A stretch of 61,907 nt of DNA from NCBI GenBank assembly GCA_051646925.1, contig JBOFDK010000015.1, positions 1 through 61,907 on the forward strand, given 5' to 3'. The notes below the pieces were generated by a model. The model saw only the letters and a program-made list of their open reading frames with translations. It did not search any database and had not been told where the DNA came from. Below, one piece after another: positions 42,867 through 51,399 of this stretch (positions within the stretch are counted from its first letter, which is position 1; each line of letters opens with the position of its first letter). The DNA is from JBOFDK01 sp051646925 (GTDB lineage Bacteria > Bacillota > Clostridia > Lachnospirales > Cellulosilyticaceae). A program made the translations under genes and the position numbers.

Positions 42867-43949
42867 ATGATACAAAATAAAGGAACAGTAGTTGTTGGTA
42901 TGTCAGGGGGCGTCGATAGTTCAGTAGCAGCGCATCTTTTAAAAGAAGAAGGATATAATGTTATAGGATTAACAATGCAAATTTGGCAAGAAGATGCAGA
43001 GGAAGATAAAGACGGCGGATGTTGCGGATTATCAGCTGTTGATGATGCAAGACGTGTATGTCAAAAGTTAGATATTCCTCATTATGTTATTAATTTTAGA
43101 GATGATTTTCAAGAACATGTAATAGATTATTTTGTTGAAGCATATCAAAGAGGTGAAACACCTAATCCATGTATTGCATGTAATAGATATGTTAAATGGG
43201 AATCTATGTTAAAAAAAGCACTTCAAATAGGGGCAGATTATATTGCAACGGGACATTATGCACGTATAGTTAAAGATGAAAAAACAGGGCGATACGCTAT
43301 GGTGCAGTCAAAAACGTTGGCAAAAGATCAAACATATGCGTTATATAATTTGACTCAATATCAATTGAAACATACATTAATGCCACTAGGTGACTATACA
43401 AAAGATGAAATTAGAGCAATTGCATCAGAAATAGGGTTAGCAGTAGCAAATAAGCCAGATAGCCAAGAGATTTGTTTTGTACCTGATGATGACTATGCAG
43501 GATTTATAGAAAAAGAAACAGGTAAAAAAATGCCTAAAGGTAATTTTGTTAATACAAAAGGAAAAGTAATTGGTGAACATCAAGGAATTATACATTATAC
43601 GATTGGTCAAAGAAAAGGATTAGGTTTATCTTGTGGTAAACCAGTATTTGTGCAAAAAATTGATGCTAAAACGAATACAGTAGTAGTCGGAGATAACGAA
43701 GAATTAATGACATACGAAGTATTGGCAAATAATTTGAATTTTATGGCATTTGAAACATTACCATCTAAAATGAAAGTTTCAGCCAAAATAAGATACAGTC
43801 ATCCTCCACAACCATGTATGGTTGAAATGATAGATGAAGATACGATAAAATGTACATTTGATACACCGCAACGTGCTATTACTCCAGGACAAGCACTTGT
43901 TATATATATGGATGATTTAGTTTTAGGTGGTGGGACGATACGTTTGTAA
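42867..43949 (+). CDS. mnmA: tRNA-specific 2-thiouridylase (360 aa)
   Basis: PP-loop ATPase: VVVGMSGGVDSSVAAHLL at the N-terminus, catalytic C102 in NPCIACNRYVKW and persulfide-carrying C203 in SQEICFVPDDD, then IHYTIGQRKGLG. It makes the 2-thio group of the wobble uridine of Lys, Glu and Gln tRNAs. It begins 2 nt after iscU, with only GAAG/TTTAGAG as a weak ribosome site, so it is translationally coupled. Placement with iscS reflects the sulfur relay. Confidence 0.97.
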   Translation: MIQNKGTVVVGMSGGVDSSVAAHLLKEEGYNVIGLTMQIWQEDAEEDKDGGCCGLSAVDDARRVCQKLDIPHYVINFRDDFQEHVIDYFVEAYQRGETPNPCIACNRYVKWESMLKKALQIGADYIATGHYARIVKDEKTGRYAMVQSKTLAKDQTYALYNLTQYQLKHTLMPLGDYTKDEIRAIASEIGLAVANKPDSQEICFVPDDDYAGFIEKETGKKMPKGNFVNTKGKVIGEHQGIIHYTIGQRKGLGLSCGKPVFVQKIDAKTNTVVVGDNEELMTYEVLANNLNFMAFETLPSKMKVSAKIRYSHPPQPCMVEMIDEDTIKCTFDTPQRAITPGQALVIYMDDLVLGGGTIRL

Positions 43950-43993
43950 AAACATCTTCTAAAGTTTAAAAGCTTTAGAAGATGTTTTTTTTT
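43948..43993 (+). terminator. Terminator of the isc-mnmA cluster
   Basis: AAAACATCTTCTAAAG pairs with CTTTAGAAGATGTTTT and ends in T9. Confidence 0.9.
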
Positions 43994-44081
43994 GTAAAAT
44001 ATAAAAAGTACTCATAAGAATTGAAAAAAAGGAAAATAATAAAGTAATAAAAAGAAATATTGTTTTGAAGATATAATACAC

Positions 44082-44110
44082 TTGTTTACAAAAATATATC
44101 GTGCTAAAAT
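44082..44110 (+). promoter_or_regulatory. Promoter of the Na/Pi cotransporter gene
   Basis: TTGTTT (44082-44087), 17-nt spacer, TAAAAT (44105-44110), 32 nt before the start codon. Confidence 0.5.
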
Positions 44111-44142
44111 GGCTATGTATGAAAATCACAGGGAGGATACCA

Positions 44143-45819
44143 ATGAACGATATCAATTTTTTTCAAATCGCTCTAGCATTCGTAGGAGGGTTTGGTTTAT
44201 TCATTTTTGGTATGAATTACATGGGCGAAGGGTTGCAAAAAGCAGCCGGTAGTCGAATGAAAAATTTACTAAGTGTACTTACAAGCAAACCTATATTAGG
44301 TGTAGCAGTAGGTGCAGGTGTTACAGCAATTATTCAAAGTTCGTCAGCAACGACTGTTATGGTAGTTGGTTTTGTTAATGCAGGACTGATGTCATTAAAG
44401 CAAGCAGTTGGTGTTATTATGGGTGCGAACGTTGGAACGACAATTACATCATGGTTAGTTTCACTAGGAGAATGGGCAGAATTCTTAAAGCCATCAAACC
44501 TAGCACCTATGTGTATAATTATCGGTATTATTATGGTACTTTTTTCGAAAAAGAAAAAAGTCAATGACATTGGACAAATTATTTTTGGATTTGGTACTTT
44601 GTTTTTAGGGCTTGATTTAATGGGAGATGCAGTAAAACCTATTTCTAAACTTCCAGAAGTCCAAGATTTATTTGTTGTTTTAGGTAAAAATCCTATTCTA
44701 GGTATTTTAACAGGAGCATTAGTTACTGCGGTTATTCAAAGTTCATCAGCATCTGTTGGTATATTACAGACATTAGCTATGGCAGCATTAGTGCCATGGA
44801 ATACTGCAATCTACATTATACTAGGACAAAATATCGGAACAACAGTAACAGCGATGTTATCAAGTATAGGTGCAACTAAAAATGGTAAAAGAGCAGCTGT
44901 TATACATTTTTTGTTTAATGTTATAGGTTCTCTTATTTTTGCGGTAATAGGTATTTGTGCATTTACGTGGATTATTCCAGATTTAGGAAATCAACTAGTG
45001 TCAAGTACGCAAATTAGTGTGGCGCATACAGTGTTTAACTTGCTTAATACACTAATGTTATTCCCATTTGCAGGATTGTTAGTAAATTTAGCTGAAAAGA
45101 TTGTGCCTGGAAAAGAAGAGGCAAATGAAAGTGAATTACAACATCTTGATGAACGTATTTTAGAAACACCTTCTTTTGCAGTACAAAATGCAACAAAAGA
45201 AGTAGTTAGAATGGGTGAAATGGCAGCGCAAAATGCAAAAGTTGCTGTAGAGGCACTTTTCAAAAAAGATGAAAAGAAAATTCAAGAAGTTTATGATAGA
45301 GAAAAAGTTATCAATCAACTTCAACATGGTATTAACCATTACCTAATTAAAATATCTAATCTTCCTATATCGGAATCTGAGCATGGAGTTGTAACAGGAT
45401 TATTTCACTCAGTAAGTGATATTGAGAGGGTTGGAGATCATGCTGAAAATATCGTAGAGTTGGCAGAAATCCTTATACGAGACGATGTAAGTTTTTCAGA
45501 TATAGCAAAAGAAGAATTGAAAAAAATGAGTACTATGGCAATTACTTGTTTTGATACTGCAATACAAGCACAAGAATTTGATGATAGAAATATTGCTAAA
45601 CAAGTAGTAGGCTTAGAGTTAGATGTAGATAGAACAGAAGAAGTGTTACGTTCACGTCATATTCAAAGACTAGCAGAAAATAAATGTAGTTCAATGGCAG
45701 GGGTTATTTATTTAGACGTTATAAGTAATTTAGAACGTATTTCGGATCATGCATCTAATGTTGCACATACTGTAATGGATGAGAAGAAAATATTTAATTC
45801 ATCAGAACAAATGAACTAA
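44143..45819 (+). CDS. Na/phosphate cotransporter with PhoU-like domain (558 aa)
   Basis: Two inverted Na-Pi cotransporter repeats each holding the QSSSA motif (IIQSSSATTVMVVGFVNAGLM and VIQSSSASVGILQTLAMAAL) and GANVGTT/GQNIGTT, then from about residue 335 to the end two PhoU-like helical bundles with RVGDHAENIVELAE and RISDHASNVAHTVMDE. This is the NptA/YjbB-type architecture. Phosphate movement may be import or export. ATG 44143 follows GGGAGGA. Monocistronic with a terminator. Confidence 0.94.
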   Translation: MNDINFFQIALAFVGGFGLFIFGMNYMGEGLQKAAGSRMKNLLSVLTSKPILGVAVGAGVTAIIQSSSATTVMVVGFVNAGLMSLKQAVGVIMGANVGTTITSWLVSLGEWAEFLKPSNLAPMCIIIGIIMVLFSKKKKVNDIGQIIFGFGTLFLGLDLMGDAVKPISKLPEVQDLFVVLGKNPILGILTGALVTAVIQSSSASVGILQTLAMAALVPWNTAIYIILGQNIGTTVTAMLSSIGATKNGKRAAVIHFLFNVIGSLIFAVIGICAFTWIIPDLGNQLVSSTQISVAHTVFNLLNTLMLFPFAGLLVNLAEKIVPGKEEANESELQHLDERILETPSFAVQNATKEVVRMGEMAAQNAKVAVEALFKKDEKKIQEVYDREKVINQLQHGINHYLIKISNLPISESEHGVVTGLFHSVSDIERVGDHAENIVELAEILIRDDVSFSDIAKEELKKMSTMAITCFDTAIQAQEFDDRNIAKQVVGLELDVDRTEEVLRSRHIQRLAENKCSSMAGVIYLDVISNLERISDHASNVAHTVMDEKKIFNSSEQMN

Positions 45820-45865
45820 AGTAGACAATACAAAAAATATTACAAAGATAAAAGTGAACGATAAA

Positions 45866-45905
45866 TAAAAAAGTTCAGCACAAAAATAGGTGCTGAACTT
45901 TTTTT
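45866..45905 (+). terminator. Terminator of the Na/Pi cotransporter gene
   Basis: AAAAAGTTCAGCACC-type stem (AAGTTCAGCAC/GTGCTGAACTT) around a short loop and T7. Confidence 0.9.
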
Positions 45906-45950
45906 GATTAATCTAATAAATTTGAGGAAAAAGAATTAAAAAATAATTGT

Positions 45951-45979
45951 TTGAAAAAATATTAACAAACATATAAAAT
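45951..45979 (+). promoter_or_regulatory. Possible promoter of the glycolytic cluster
   Basis: TTGAAA (45951-45956), 17-nt spacer, TAAAAT (45974-45979). If used, the gapA leader is about 270 nt and consists of the decayed frame that follows. Confidence 0.5.
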
Positions 45980-46194
45980 TGAATCATATCAAGATTTAAA
46001 AGTATTTAATAATATAAGTGGATGGAATGTGCAAAAAACATTGCAAAAAATGTCAAAATCAGATATGATAATAAAGGATATTACAGAAGCAGTTAGATAT
46101 TATTTTAACAAAAGGACAAGTTGTTTAAAATACAGTTAATATTCCAGTAGATTTAGAAATACATTATTCAGGTATCAATTCGCTACTTATGTAA
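45963..46194 (+). pseudogene. Decayed reading frame upstream of gapA
   Basis: One frame reads open for about 45 codons (YQDLKVFNNISGWNVQKT, then MSKSDMIIKDITEAV) and then, at about 46096, a one-base shift leads to a second frame, DIILTKGQVV, one stop (TAA at 46126), and NTVNIPVDLEIHYSGINSLL up to TAA near 46192. The composition is protein-like across the shift, so I read it as a remnant with a frameshift and a nonsense codon. No parent family recognised; it does not look like CggR, the regulator often found before gapA. The rest of the 437-bp gap is a terminator and AT-rich DNA. Confidence 0.4.
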
Positions 46195-46256
46195 ATAATA
46201 AGGTAAGCGGTTGTATATAAAACAAAATTAGAGATATTTCAAGGAGGACTTCAATC

Positions 46257-47270
46257 ATGGCTGTAAAAGTAGCAATCAATGGTTTTGGACGTATTGGACG
46301 TCTTGCATTTAGACAAATGTTCGGTGCTGAAGGATACGAAATCGTAGCAATCAACGACTTAACTAACCCAAAAATGTTAGCACACTTATTAAAATATGAC
46401 TCAGCACAAGGTAGATATGCTTTATGCGACAAGGTAGAAGCTAAAGATGCATCTATCGTTGTAGATGGCAAAGAAATTAAAATCTATGCTGAAAAAAATG
46501 CTGCTGATCTTCCATGGGGAGCATTAGACGTAGACGTTGTACTTGAGTGTACAGGTTTCTATGTATCAAAAGACAAATCACAAGCACATATCGATGCAGG
46601 TGCTAAGAAAGTTGTTATCTCTGCTCCAGCAGGCGACGACCTTCCAACAGTTGTTTTCGGTGTAAATGAAAACATCTTAACAAGTGATGATAAAATCATC
46701 TCTGCAGCATCTTGTACAACAAACTGTTTAGCTCCAATGGCTAAAACGTTAACAGATCTTGCAACACTTGAAAAAGGTTTCATGACAACAATTCATGCTT
46801 GGACAGGCGATCAAATGACGCTTGACGGCCCACATCCAAAAGGTGATTTAAGAAGAGCACGTGCTGCTGCTTGTAACATCGTTCCTAACTCAACAGGAGC
46901 TGCTAAAGCAATCGGACTTGTTATTCCAGAATTAGCTGGTAAATTAGATGGAGCTGCTCAACGTGTACCAGTTCCAACAGGTTCATTAACAGAATTAGTT
47001 GCTGTAGTATCTAAAAAAGTAACAGCTGCTGAAGTTAATGCTGCTATGAAAGCTGCATCAGATAACTCTTTTGGTTACACAGAAGAAGAATTAGTATCAA
47101 CTGACATTATCGGTTGTTCATATGGTTCATTATTCGATGCAACTCAAACAAAAGTAACTGAGCTTGGTGACAAGTCATTAGTTAAAGTTGTTTCTTGGTA
47201 TGACAACGAAAACTCATACACAAGCAACATGGTTAGAACAATTAAATACTTTGCTGAATTAAGTAAATAA
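46257..47270 (+). CDS. gapA: Glyceraldehyde-3-phosphate dehydrogenase (337 aa)
   Basis: Type I GAPDH: NGFGRIGRLAFR at the NAD site with D34 (AINDLT), favouring NAD; catalytic C153 in SAASCTTNCLAP; HAWTGDQMTLDGPH and SWYDNENSYTSNMVRT near the end. Codon usage is more biased (more C-ending codons such as AAC, GAC, ATC) than neighbouring non-glycolytic genes, as expected of a highly expressed gene. Ribosome site AAGGAGG. First gene of gapA-pgk-tpiA-gpmI-eno; a terminator-like hairpin separates it from pgk. Confidence 0.98.
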   Translation: MAVKVAINGFGRIGRLAFRQMFGAEGYEIVAINDLTNPKMLAHLLKYDSAQGRYALCDKVEAKDASIVVDGKEIKIYAEKNAADLPWGALDVDVVLECTGFYVSKDKSQAHIDAGAKKVVISAPAGDDLPTVVFGVNENILTSDDKIISAASCTTNCLAPMAKTLTDLATLEKGFMTTIHAWTGDQMTLDGPHPKGDLRRARAAACNIVPNSTGAAKAIGLVIPELAGKLDGAAQRVPVPTGSLTELVAVVSKKVTAAEVNAAMKAASDNSFGYTEEELVSTDIIGCSYGSLFDATQTKVTELGDKSLVKVVSWYDNENSYTSNMVRTIKYFAELSK

Positions 47271-47307
47271 TAATTGTACTGAAACCACATCTTTTAAATA
47301 AGATCCT

Positions 47308-47353
47308 AAAAGGGTCCGGTCTTGTACTTAGATTATAGGACCGGCCCTTTTTA
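47308..47353 (+). terminator. Terminator or attenuator between gapA and pgk
   Basis: AAAAGGGTCCGGTC pairs with GACCGGCCCTTTTT with one mismatch and ends in T5. GC-rich for this genome; it could lower downstream expression relative to gapA. Confidence 0.85.
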
Positions 47354-47385
47354 TGTATCAATAAATTTGTAAAACATAAGAAAAA

Positions 47386-47420
47386 ATTGAAAATTGAAAA
47401 TTGAAAATTGAAAATCGAAA
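47386..47420 (+). repeat. (ATTGAAA)5 heptamer repeat before pgk
   Basis: Four perfect and one ATCGAAA copy of a 7-bp unit, ending directly at the AAGGAG ribosome site of pgk. Confidence 0.95.
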
Positions 47421-47432
47421 AGGAGAAATACC

Positions 47433-48683
47433 ATGTTAAATAAAAAAACAGTAGAAGATTTAAAAGATCTTCAAGGTAAAAAAGTTCTTGTTCGTTGTGA
47501 TTTCAACGTACCATTAAAAGAAGGCGTTATTCAAAACTACAACCGTATCGACGGTGCGTTACCAACAATCAAAAAATTATTAGAGCAAGGCGCAAAAGTA
47601 ATTCTTTGTTCACATTTAGGAAAACCAAAAGGTGAAGCAAATCCTGAACTTTCATTAGCACCAGTAGCAGCGGCGTTAACAGAAAGACTTGGATTAACTG
47701 TTAAATTTGTGGATGATGCGACAGTAACAGGTCCAGAAACACAAAAAGTAGCACAAGAATTAAAAGCTGGTGAAGTATTATTACTTCAAAACACACGTTA
47801 CCGTGCGGAAGAAACAAAATACGGTAAAGATGAAACAGCTACTGCATACGCAAAAGAGTTAGCAGCACTTTGCGATAACGAAATATTTGTAAATGATGCA
47901 TTCGGAACAGCTCATAGAGCACATTGTTCAAATGTAGGTGTAACAACATGTTGTAAAGAAAATGTTGTAGGTTACTTAATGCAAAAAGAAATTAAGTTTT
48001 TAGGTGAAACAGTTGAAAAACCAGTACGTCCTTTTGTTGCTATTTTAGGTGGAGCAAAAGTATCAGATAAAATCGCAGTTATAAATAACCTTCTTGATAA
48101 AGTGGATACACTTATTATCGGTGGAGGTATGGCATATACATTCTTAAAAGCACAAGGACAAGAAGTTGGAAATTCACTTCTTGAAGCAGATAAAATGGAT
48201 TACGCTTTAGAAATGGTTAAAAAAGCAAAAGAAAAAGGTGTTAAACTTCTTCTTCCAGTAGACCACGTTGTAGGGAAAGAATTCTCTAATGATACAGAGC
48301 GTGCGGTAGTTGAAACAATTGAAGAAGGATGGTCAGGATTTGATATTGGACCAAAAACAATCAGTTTATATGAAAGTGCATTAGAAGGTGCAAAAACAGT
48401 TGTATGGAATGGTCCGATGGGAGTATTCGAGTTTGAAAACTTTGCGGCAGGAACACTTGCTGTATGTAGTGCGGTAGCAAATCTTGAAGGAGCAACAACT
48501 GTTGTTGGAGGTGGAGATTCAGTAAATGCTGTAAAACGTCTAGGTTTTGCAGATAAGATGACTCATATTTCAACAGGTGGTGGAGCGAGTCTAGAATTCT
48601 TGGAAGGTAAAGAGCTCCCAGGAGTAATGGCAGCAGATAACAAAAAAAGTGGATGCTGCGGATGTGGATGCGGAAATCACTAA
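47433..48683 (+). CDS. pgk: Phosphoglycerate kinase with Cys-rich C-terminal tail (416 aa)
   Basis: RCDFNVPLKEGVIQNYNRI, HLGKPKG, LLQNTRYRAEE, FVNDAFGTAHRAHCS and GGAKVSDKI (N-domain and hinge), then WNGPMGVFEF and VGGGDSV with the STGGGASLEFLEGKELPGV ending that normally closes the protein. About 18 residues are added, ending in KKSGCCGCGCGNH: Cys 408, 409, 411, 413 and His 416 within nine residues. The catalytic body is intact. The tail might bind a metal or be a redox/localisation tag. AAGGAG ribosome site 7 nt before the ATG. Confidence 0.97.
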   Translation: MLNKKTVEDLKDLQGKKVLVRCDFNVPLKEGVIQNYNRIDGALPTIKKLLEQGAKVILCSHLGKPKGEANPELSLAPVAAALTERLGLTVKFVDDATVTGPETQKVAQELKAGEVLLLQNTRYRAEETKYGKDETATAYAKELAALCDNEIFVNDAFGTAHRAHCSNVGVTTCCKENVVGYLMQKEIKFLGETVEKPVRPFVAILGGAKVSDKIAVINNLLDKVDTLIIGGGMAYTFLKAQGQEVGNSLLEADKMDYALEMVKKAKEKGVKLLLPVDHVVGKEFSNDTERAVVETIEEGWSGFDIGPKTISLYESALEGAKTVVWNGPMGVFEFENFAAGTLAVCSAVANLEGATTVVGGGDSVNAVKRLGFADKMTHISTGGGASLEFLEGKELPGVMAADNKKSGCCGCGCGNH

Positions 48684-48693
48684 TTAGAAATTA

Positions 48694-48730
48694 ACAAGCC
48701 AAGCCTAAAGATATCCTTTAGGCTTGCTTG
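48694..48730 (+). terminator. Hairpin after pgk
   Basis: CAAGCCAAGCCTAAAG pairs with CTTTAGGCTTGCTTG around ATATC; only a weak T-stretch follows, so it may be a processing or stabilising hairpin. Confidence 0.6.
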
Positions 48731-48798
48731 TATATTTATATGTAATACCTAAAATGTTACATATAATATAATAAAAATTTAGACCAACAAGATTTTAT

Positions 48799-48917
48799 CT
48801 AAATAAAACTTAAACAAAAACCTAAATAAAAACCTAAATAAAAACCTAAATAAAAACCTAAATAAAACTTAAATAAAAACCTAAATAAAACTTAAATAAA
48901 ATTTAAATAAAAACTTA
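48799..48917 (+). repeat. 12-bp AAAAACCTAAAT tandem repeat before tpiA
   Basis: About ten copies with CCTAAAT/CTTAAAT variants occupy the pgk-tpiA gap, 60 nt before the tpiA start. Low-complexity, all A/C/T on the plus strand. Confidence 0.9.
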
Positions 48918-48977
48918 GCTTATTATAAATAATATTATTTTAAAAATTAAATGTTAAATTAAAAGGAGATTATAATT

Positions 48978-49721
48978 ATGCGTAAAAAAATAGTTGCAGG
49001 TAACTGGAAAATGAACATGACACCAGCGAAAGCGGTTGAACTTATTAACTCATTAAAAAATCAAATCAACACAGAAGCAGTAGACGTTGTTGTATGTCCT
49101 ACATTTGTATGTCTTCCAGCAGTTCTTGAAGCTGTAAAAGGTACACACATTGGAGTAGGTGCACAAAATATGCATTTTGAAGAAAATGGAGCATACACAG
49201 GTGAGATTGCACCATCAATGCTTAAAGAACTAGGAGTTAAATATGTTGTTATCGGACACTCTGAAAGAAGACAATATTTTGGAGAAACAGATGAAACAGT
49301 TAACAAAAAAACATTAAAAGCAATTGAGCATGGTTTAGTGCCAATCGTTTGTTGTGGTGAAAGTTTAGAAGAAAGAGAACAAGGTGTAACTATTGATCTT
49401 GTACGTCTTCAAACAAAAATTGCACTTAAAGATGTAAAAGCTGAAGATGCTAAAAACGTTGTAATCGCATATGAGCCAATTTGGGCAATCGGTACAGGTA
49501 GAACAGCTACATCAGAACAAGCTGAAGAAGTATGTGCAGCAATTCGTAAAGTTGTTGCTGAAATTTACAATCAAGAAGTGGCAGAAGCAGTACGTGTTCA
49601 ATACGGCGGTTCTGTAAATGGTGCAAATGCAAATGAATTATTCAACATGGGTAATATCGATGGTGGATTAGTAGGTGGGGCAAGTCTTAAAGAAGAGTTT
49701 GTTTCAATCGTAAACTACTAG
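48978..49721 (+). CDS. tpiA: Triosephosphate isomerase (247 aa)
   Basis: AGNWKMNMTPAKA with the catalytic Lys, VIGHSERRQYFGE with the catalytic His, and AYEPIWAIGTGRTAT with the catalytic Glu and flexible loop; QYGGSVNGANA and DGGLVGGASL bind phosphate. Normal length. AAAGGAG precedes the ATG. gpmI follows after 17 nt. Confidence 0.98.
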   Translation: MRKKIVAGNWKMNMTPAKAVELINSLKNQINTEAVDVVVCPTFVCLPAVLEAVKGTHIGVGAQNMHFEENGAYTGEIAPSMLKELGVKYVVIGHSERRQYFGETDETVNKKTLKAIEHGLVPIVCCGESLEEREQGVTIDLVRLQTKIALKDVKAEDAKNVVIAYEPIWAIGTGRTATSEQAEEVCAAIRKVVAEIYNQEVAEAVRVQYGGSVNGANANELFNMGNIDGGLVGGASLKEEFVSIVNY

Positions 49722-49738
49722 GATTAGGGGAGCGAAAA

Positions 49739-51274
49739 ATGGATAAAACAACAAATCTCTTGCTAATCCTTGATGGATTTGGCATAAATGAAAATAACGA
49801 AGCTAATGCAATCTTTTCAGCAGAAACACCAAATTTAGATGCAATTATGAAAAAATATCCAACAGTTCCAGGACTTGCAAGTGGTATGGCAGTAGGTCTT
49901 CCGGATGGACAGATGGGTAATTCAGAAGTAGGTCATTTAAATATGGGTGCTGGTAGAATTGTGTATCAAGAATTAACACGTATTACAAAATCAATTTTTG
50001 ATGGTGACTTTTATGAAAATGAAGCACTTATGATTGCGATGAATAATGCAAAAAATAACGGTAGAGCACTACATTTATTAGGTCTTGTATCAGATGGTGG
50101 TGTGCATAGTCATAATTCACATTTATATGGCTTACTAGAATTTGCAAAAAAAATTGGTCTTGAAAAAGTATATGTTCATGCATTTCTTGATGGGCGTGAT
50201 ACAGCACCTTCATCAGCAAGAGCTTTTATGGAAGAACTTGTGCAAAAAATAGAAGAAATTGGTGTTGGAGAAATTGCAACTGTATCAGGTCGTTATTATG
50301 CGATGGATAGAGATAACAGATGGGACCGCGTTGAAAAATCATACAATGCTATGGTTAAGGGCGTTGGTGTTGAAGTGGATTGTCCAGTAAATGCAATTGC
50401 AAATTCTTATGCAAGTAGTATAAATGATGAATTTGTATTACCTACAGTTGTTGTTAAAGATGGTGCACCTGTTGCGAAAATTGAAGATAACGATTCGGTT
50501 GTTTTCTTTAACTTCCGCCCAGACAGAGCTCGTGAAATGACACGTGCATTTTGTGATGAAGAGTTCGCAGGATTTGAGCGTGAACGTGTAAAAACAGTAT
50601 TTGTAACATTTACACAATACGACATTACAATACAAAATAAAGAAGTTGCATTTTCAGCACAAACATTAGAAAACACATTTGGAGAATTTCTTGCTCTAAA
50701 TGGAAAAACACAACTTCGTATTGCAGAAACAGAAAAATATGCACACGTTACATTCTTCTTTAACGGTGGTGTGGAAGATCCTTATGAAAATGAAGATCGT
50801 ATATTAATTAGTTCACCACAAGTTGCAACATATGATTTACAACCTGAAATGAGTGTAGCAGAAGTTTCTGAAAAACTTGAAGAAGCAATTCGCTCAAAAA
50901 AATATGATGCAATTATCTGTAACTTTGCAAATGCAGATATGGTAGGACATACAGGTGATATGAAAGCTGCTATTAGAGCGATTGAAGCTGTAGATAGAGC
51001 TGTTGGAAGAATAGTTAAAGCGATTGAAGAGACTAATTCTCATGCATTTATATGTGCAGATCATGGAAATGCAGAACAGATGATTGATTACAATACATTA
51101 GAAGCATTTACAGCACATACAGTTAATGCAGTACCATTTATCCTTGTAAATTATGATAAAGGTGTAACATTAAAAGAAGATGGTAAGCTTGCAGACATTA
51201 TCCCAACAATGATTGATATGATGGGAATGGAAAAACCAGTAGATATGACAGGTGAATCATTACTTATAAGATAA
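49739..51274 (+). CDS. gpmI: Cofactor-independent phosphoglycerate mutase (511 aa)
   Basis: Alkaline-phosphatase superfamily, Mn-dependent: LLILDGFGINE with the first metal Asp, the catalytic serine in QMGNSEVGHLNMGAGR, FLDGRDTAPSSA, FNFRPDRAREMTRAF and CADHGNAEQMID with metal ligands. It isomerises 3- to 2-phosphoglycerate; 17 nt after tpiA with GGGGAGCG as ribosome site, co-transcribed. Confidence 0.97.
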   Translation: MDKTTNLLLILDGFGINENNEANAIFSAETPNLDAIMKKYPTVPGLASGMAVGLPDGQMGNSEVGHLNMGAGRIVYQELTRITKSIFDGDFYENEALMIAMNNAKNNGRALHLLGLVSDGGVHSHNSHLYGLLEFAKKIGLEKVYVHAFLDGRDTAPSSARAFMEELVQKIEEIGVGEIATVSGRYYAMDRDNRWDRVEKSYNAMVKGVGVEVDCPVNAIANSYASSINDEFVLPTVVVKDGAPVAKIEDNDSVVFFNFRPDRAREMTRAFCDEEFAGFERERVKTVFVTFTQYDITIQNKEVAFSAQTLENTFGEFLALNGKTQLRIAETEKYAHVTFFFNGGVEDPYENEDRILISSPQVATYDLQPEMSVAEVSEKLEEAIRSKKYDAIICNFANADMVGHTGDMKAAIRAIEAVDRAVGRIVKAIEETNSHAFICADHGNAEQMIDYNTLEAFTAHTVNAVPFILVNYDKGVTLKEDGKLADIIPTMIDMMGMEKPVDMTGESLLIR

Positions 51275-51280
51275 AATATT

Positions 51281-51311
51281 TAAGAGGTTGCATATGCAGC
51301 CTCTTTTTTTT
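51281..51311 (+). terminator. Terminator after gpmI
   Basis: AAGAGGTTGCA pairs with TGCAGCCTCTT (TGCATATGCA centre) and ends in T8. eno may therefore have its own promoter. Confidence 0.85.
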
Positions 51312-51399
51312 GCACAAACTTTATTGAAAGAGCGTATGGTATTTCAAATATTGGTCAAACTATGAAAGACTAAATATCTAGACGAGAGGAGTTTTGCAT

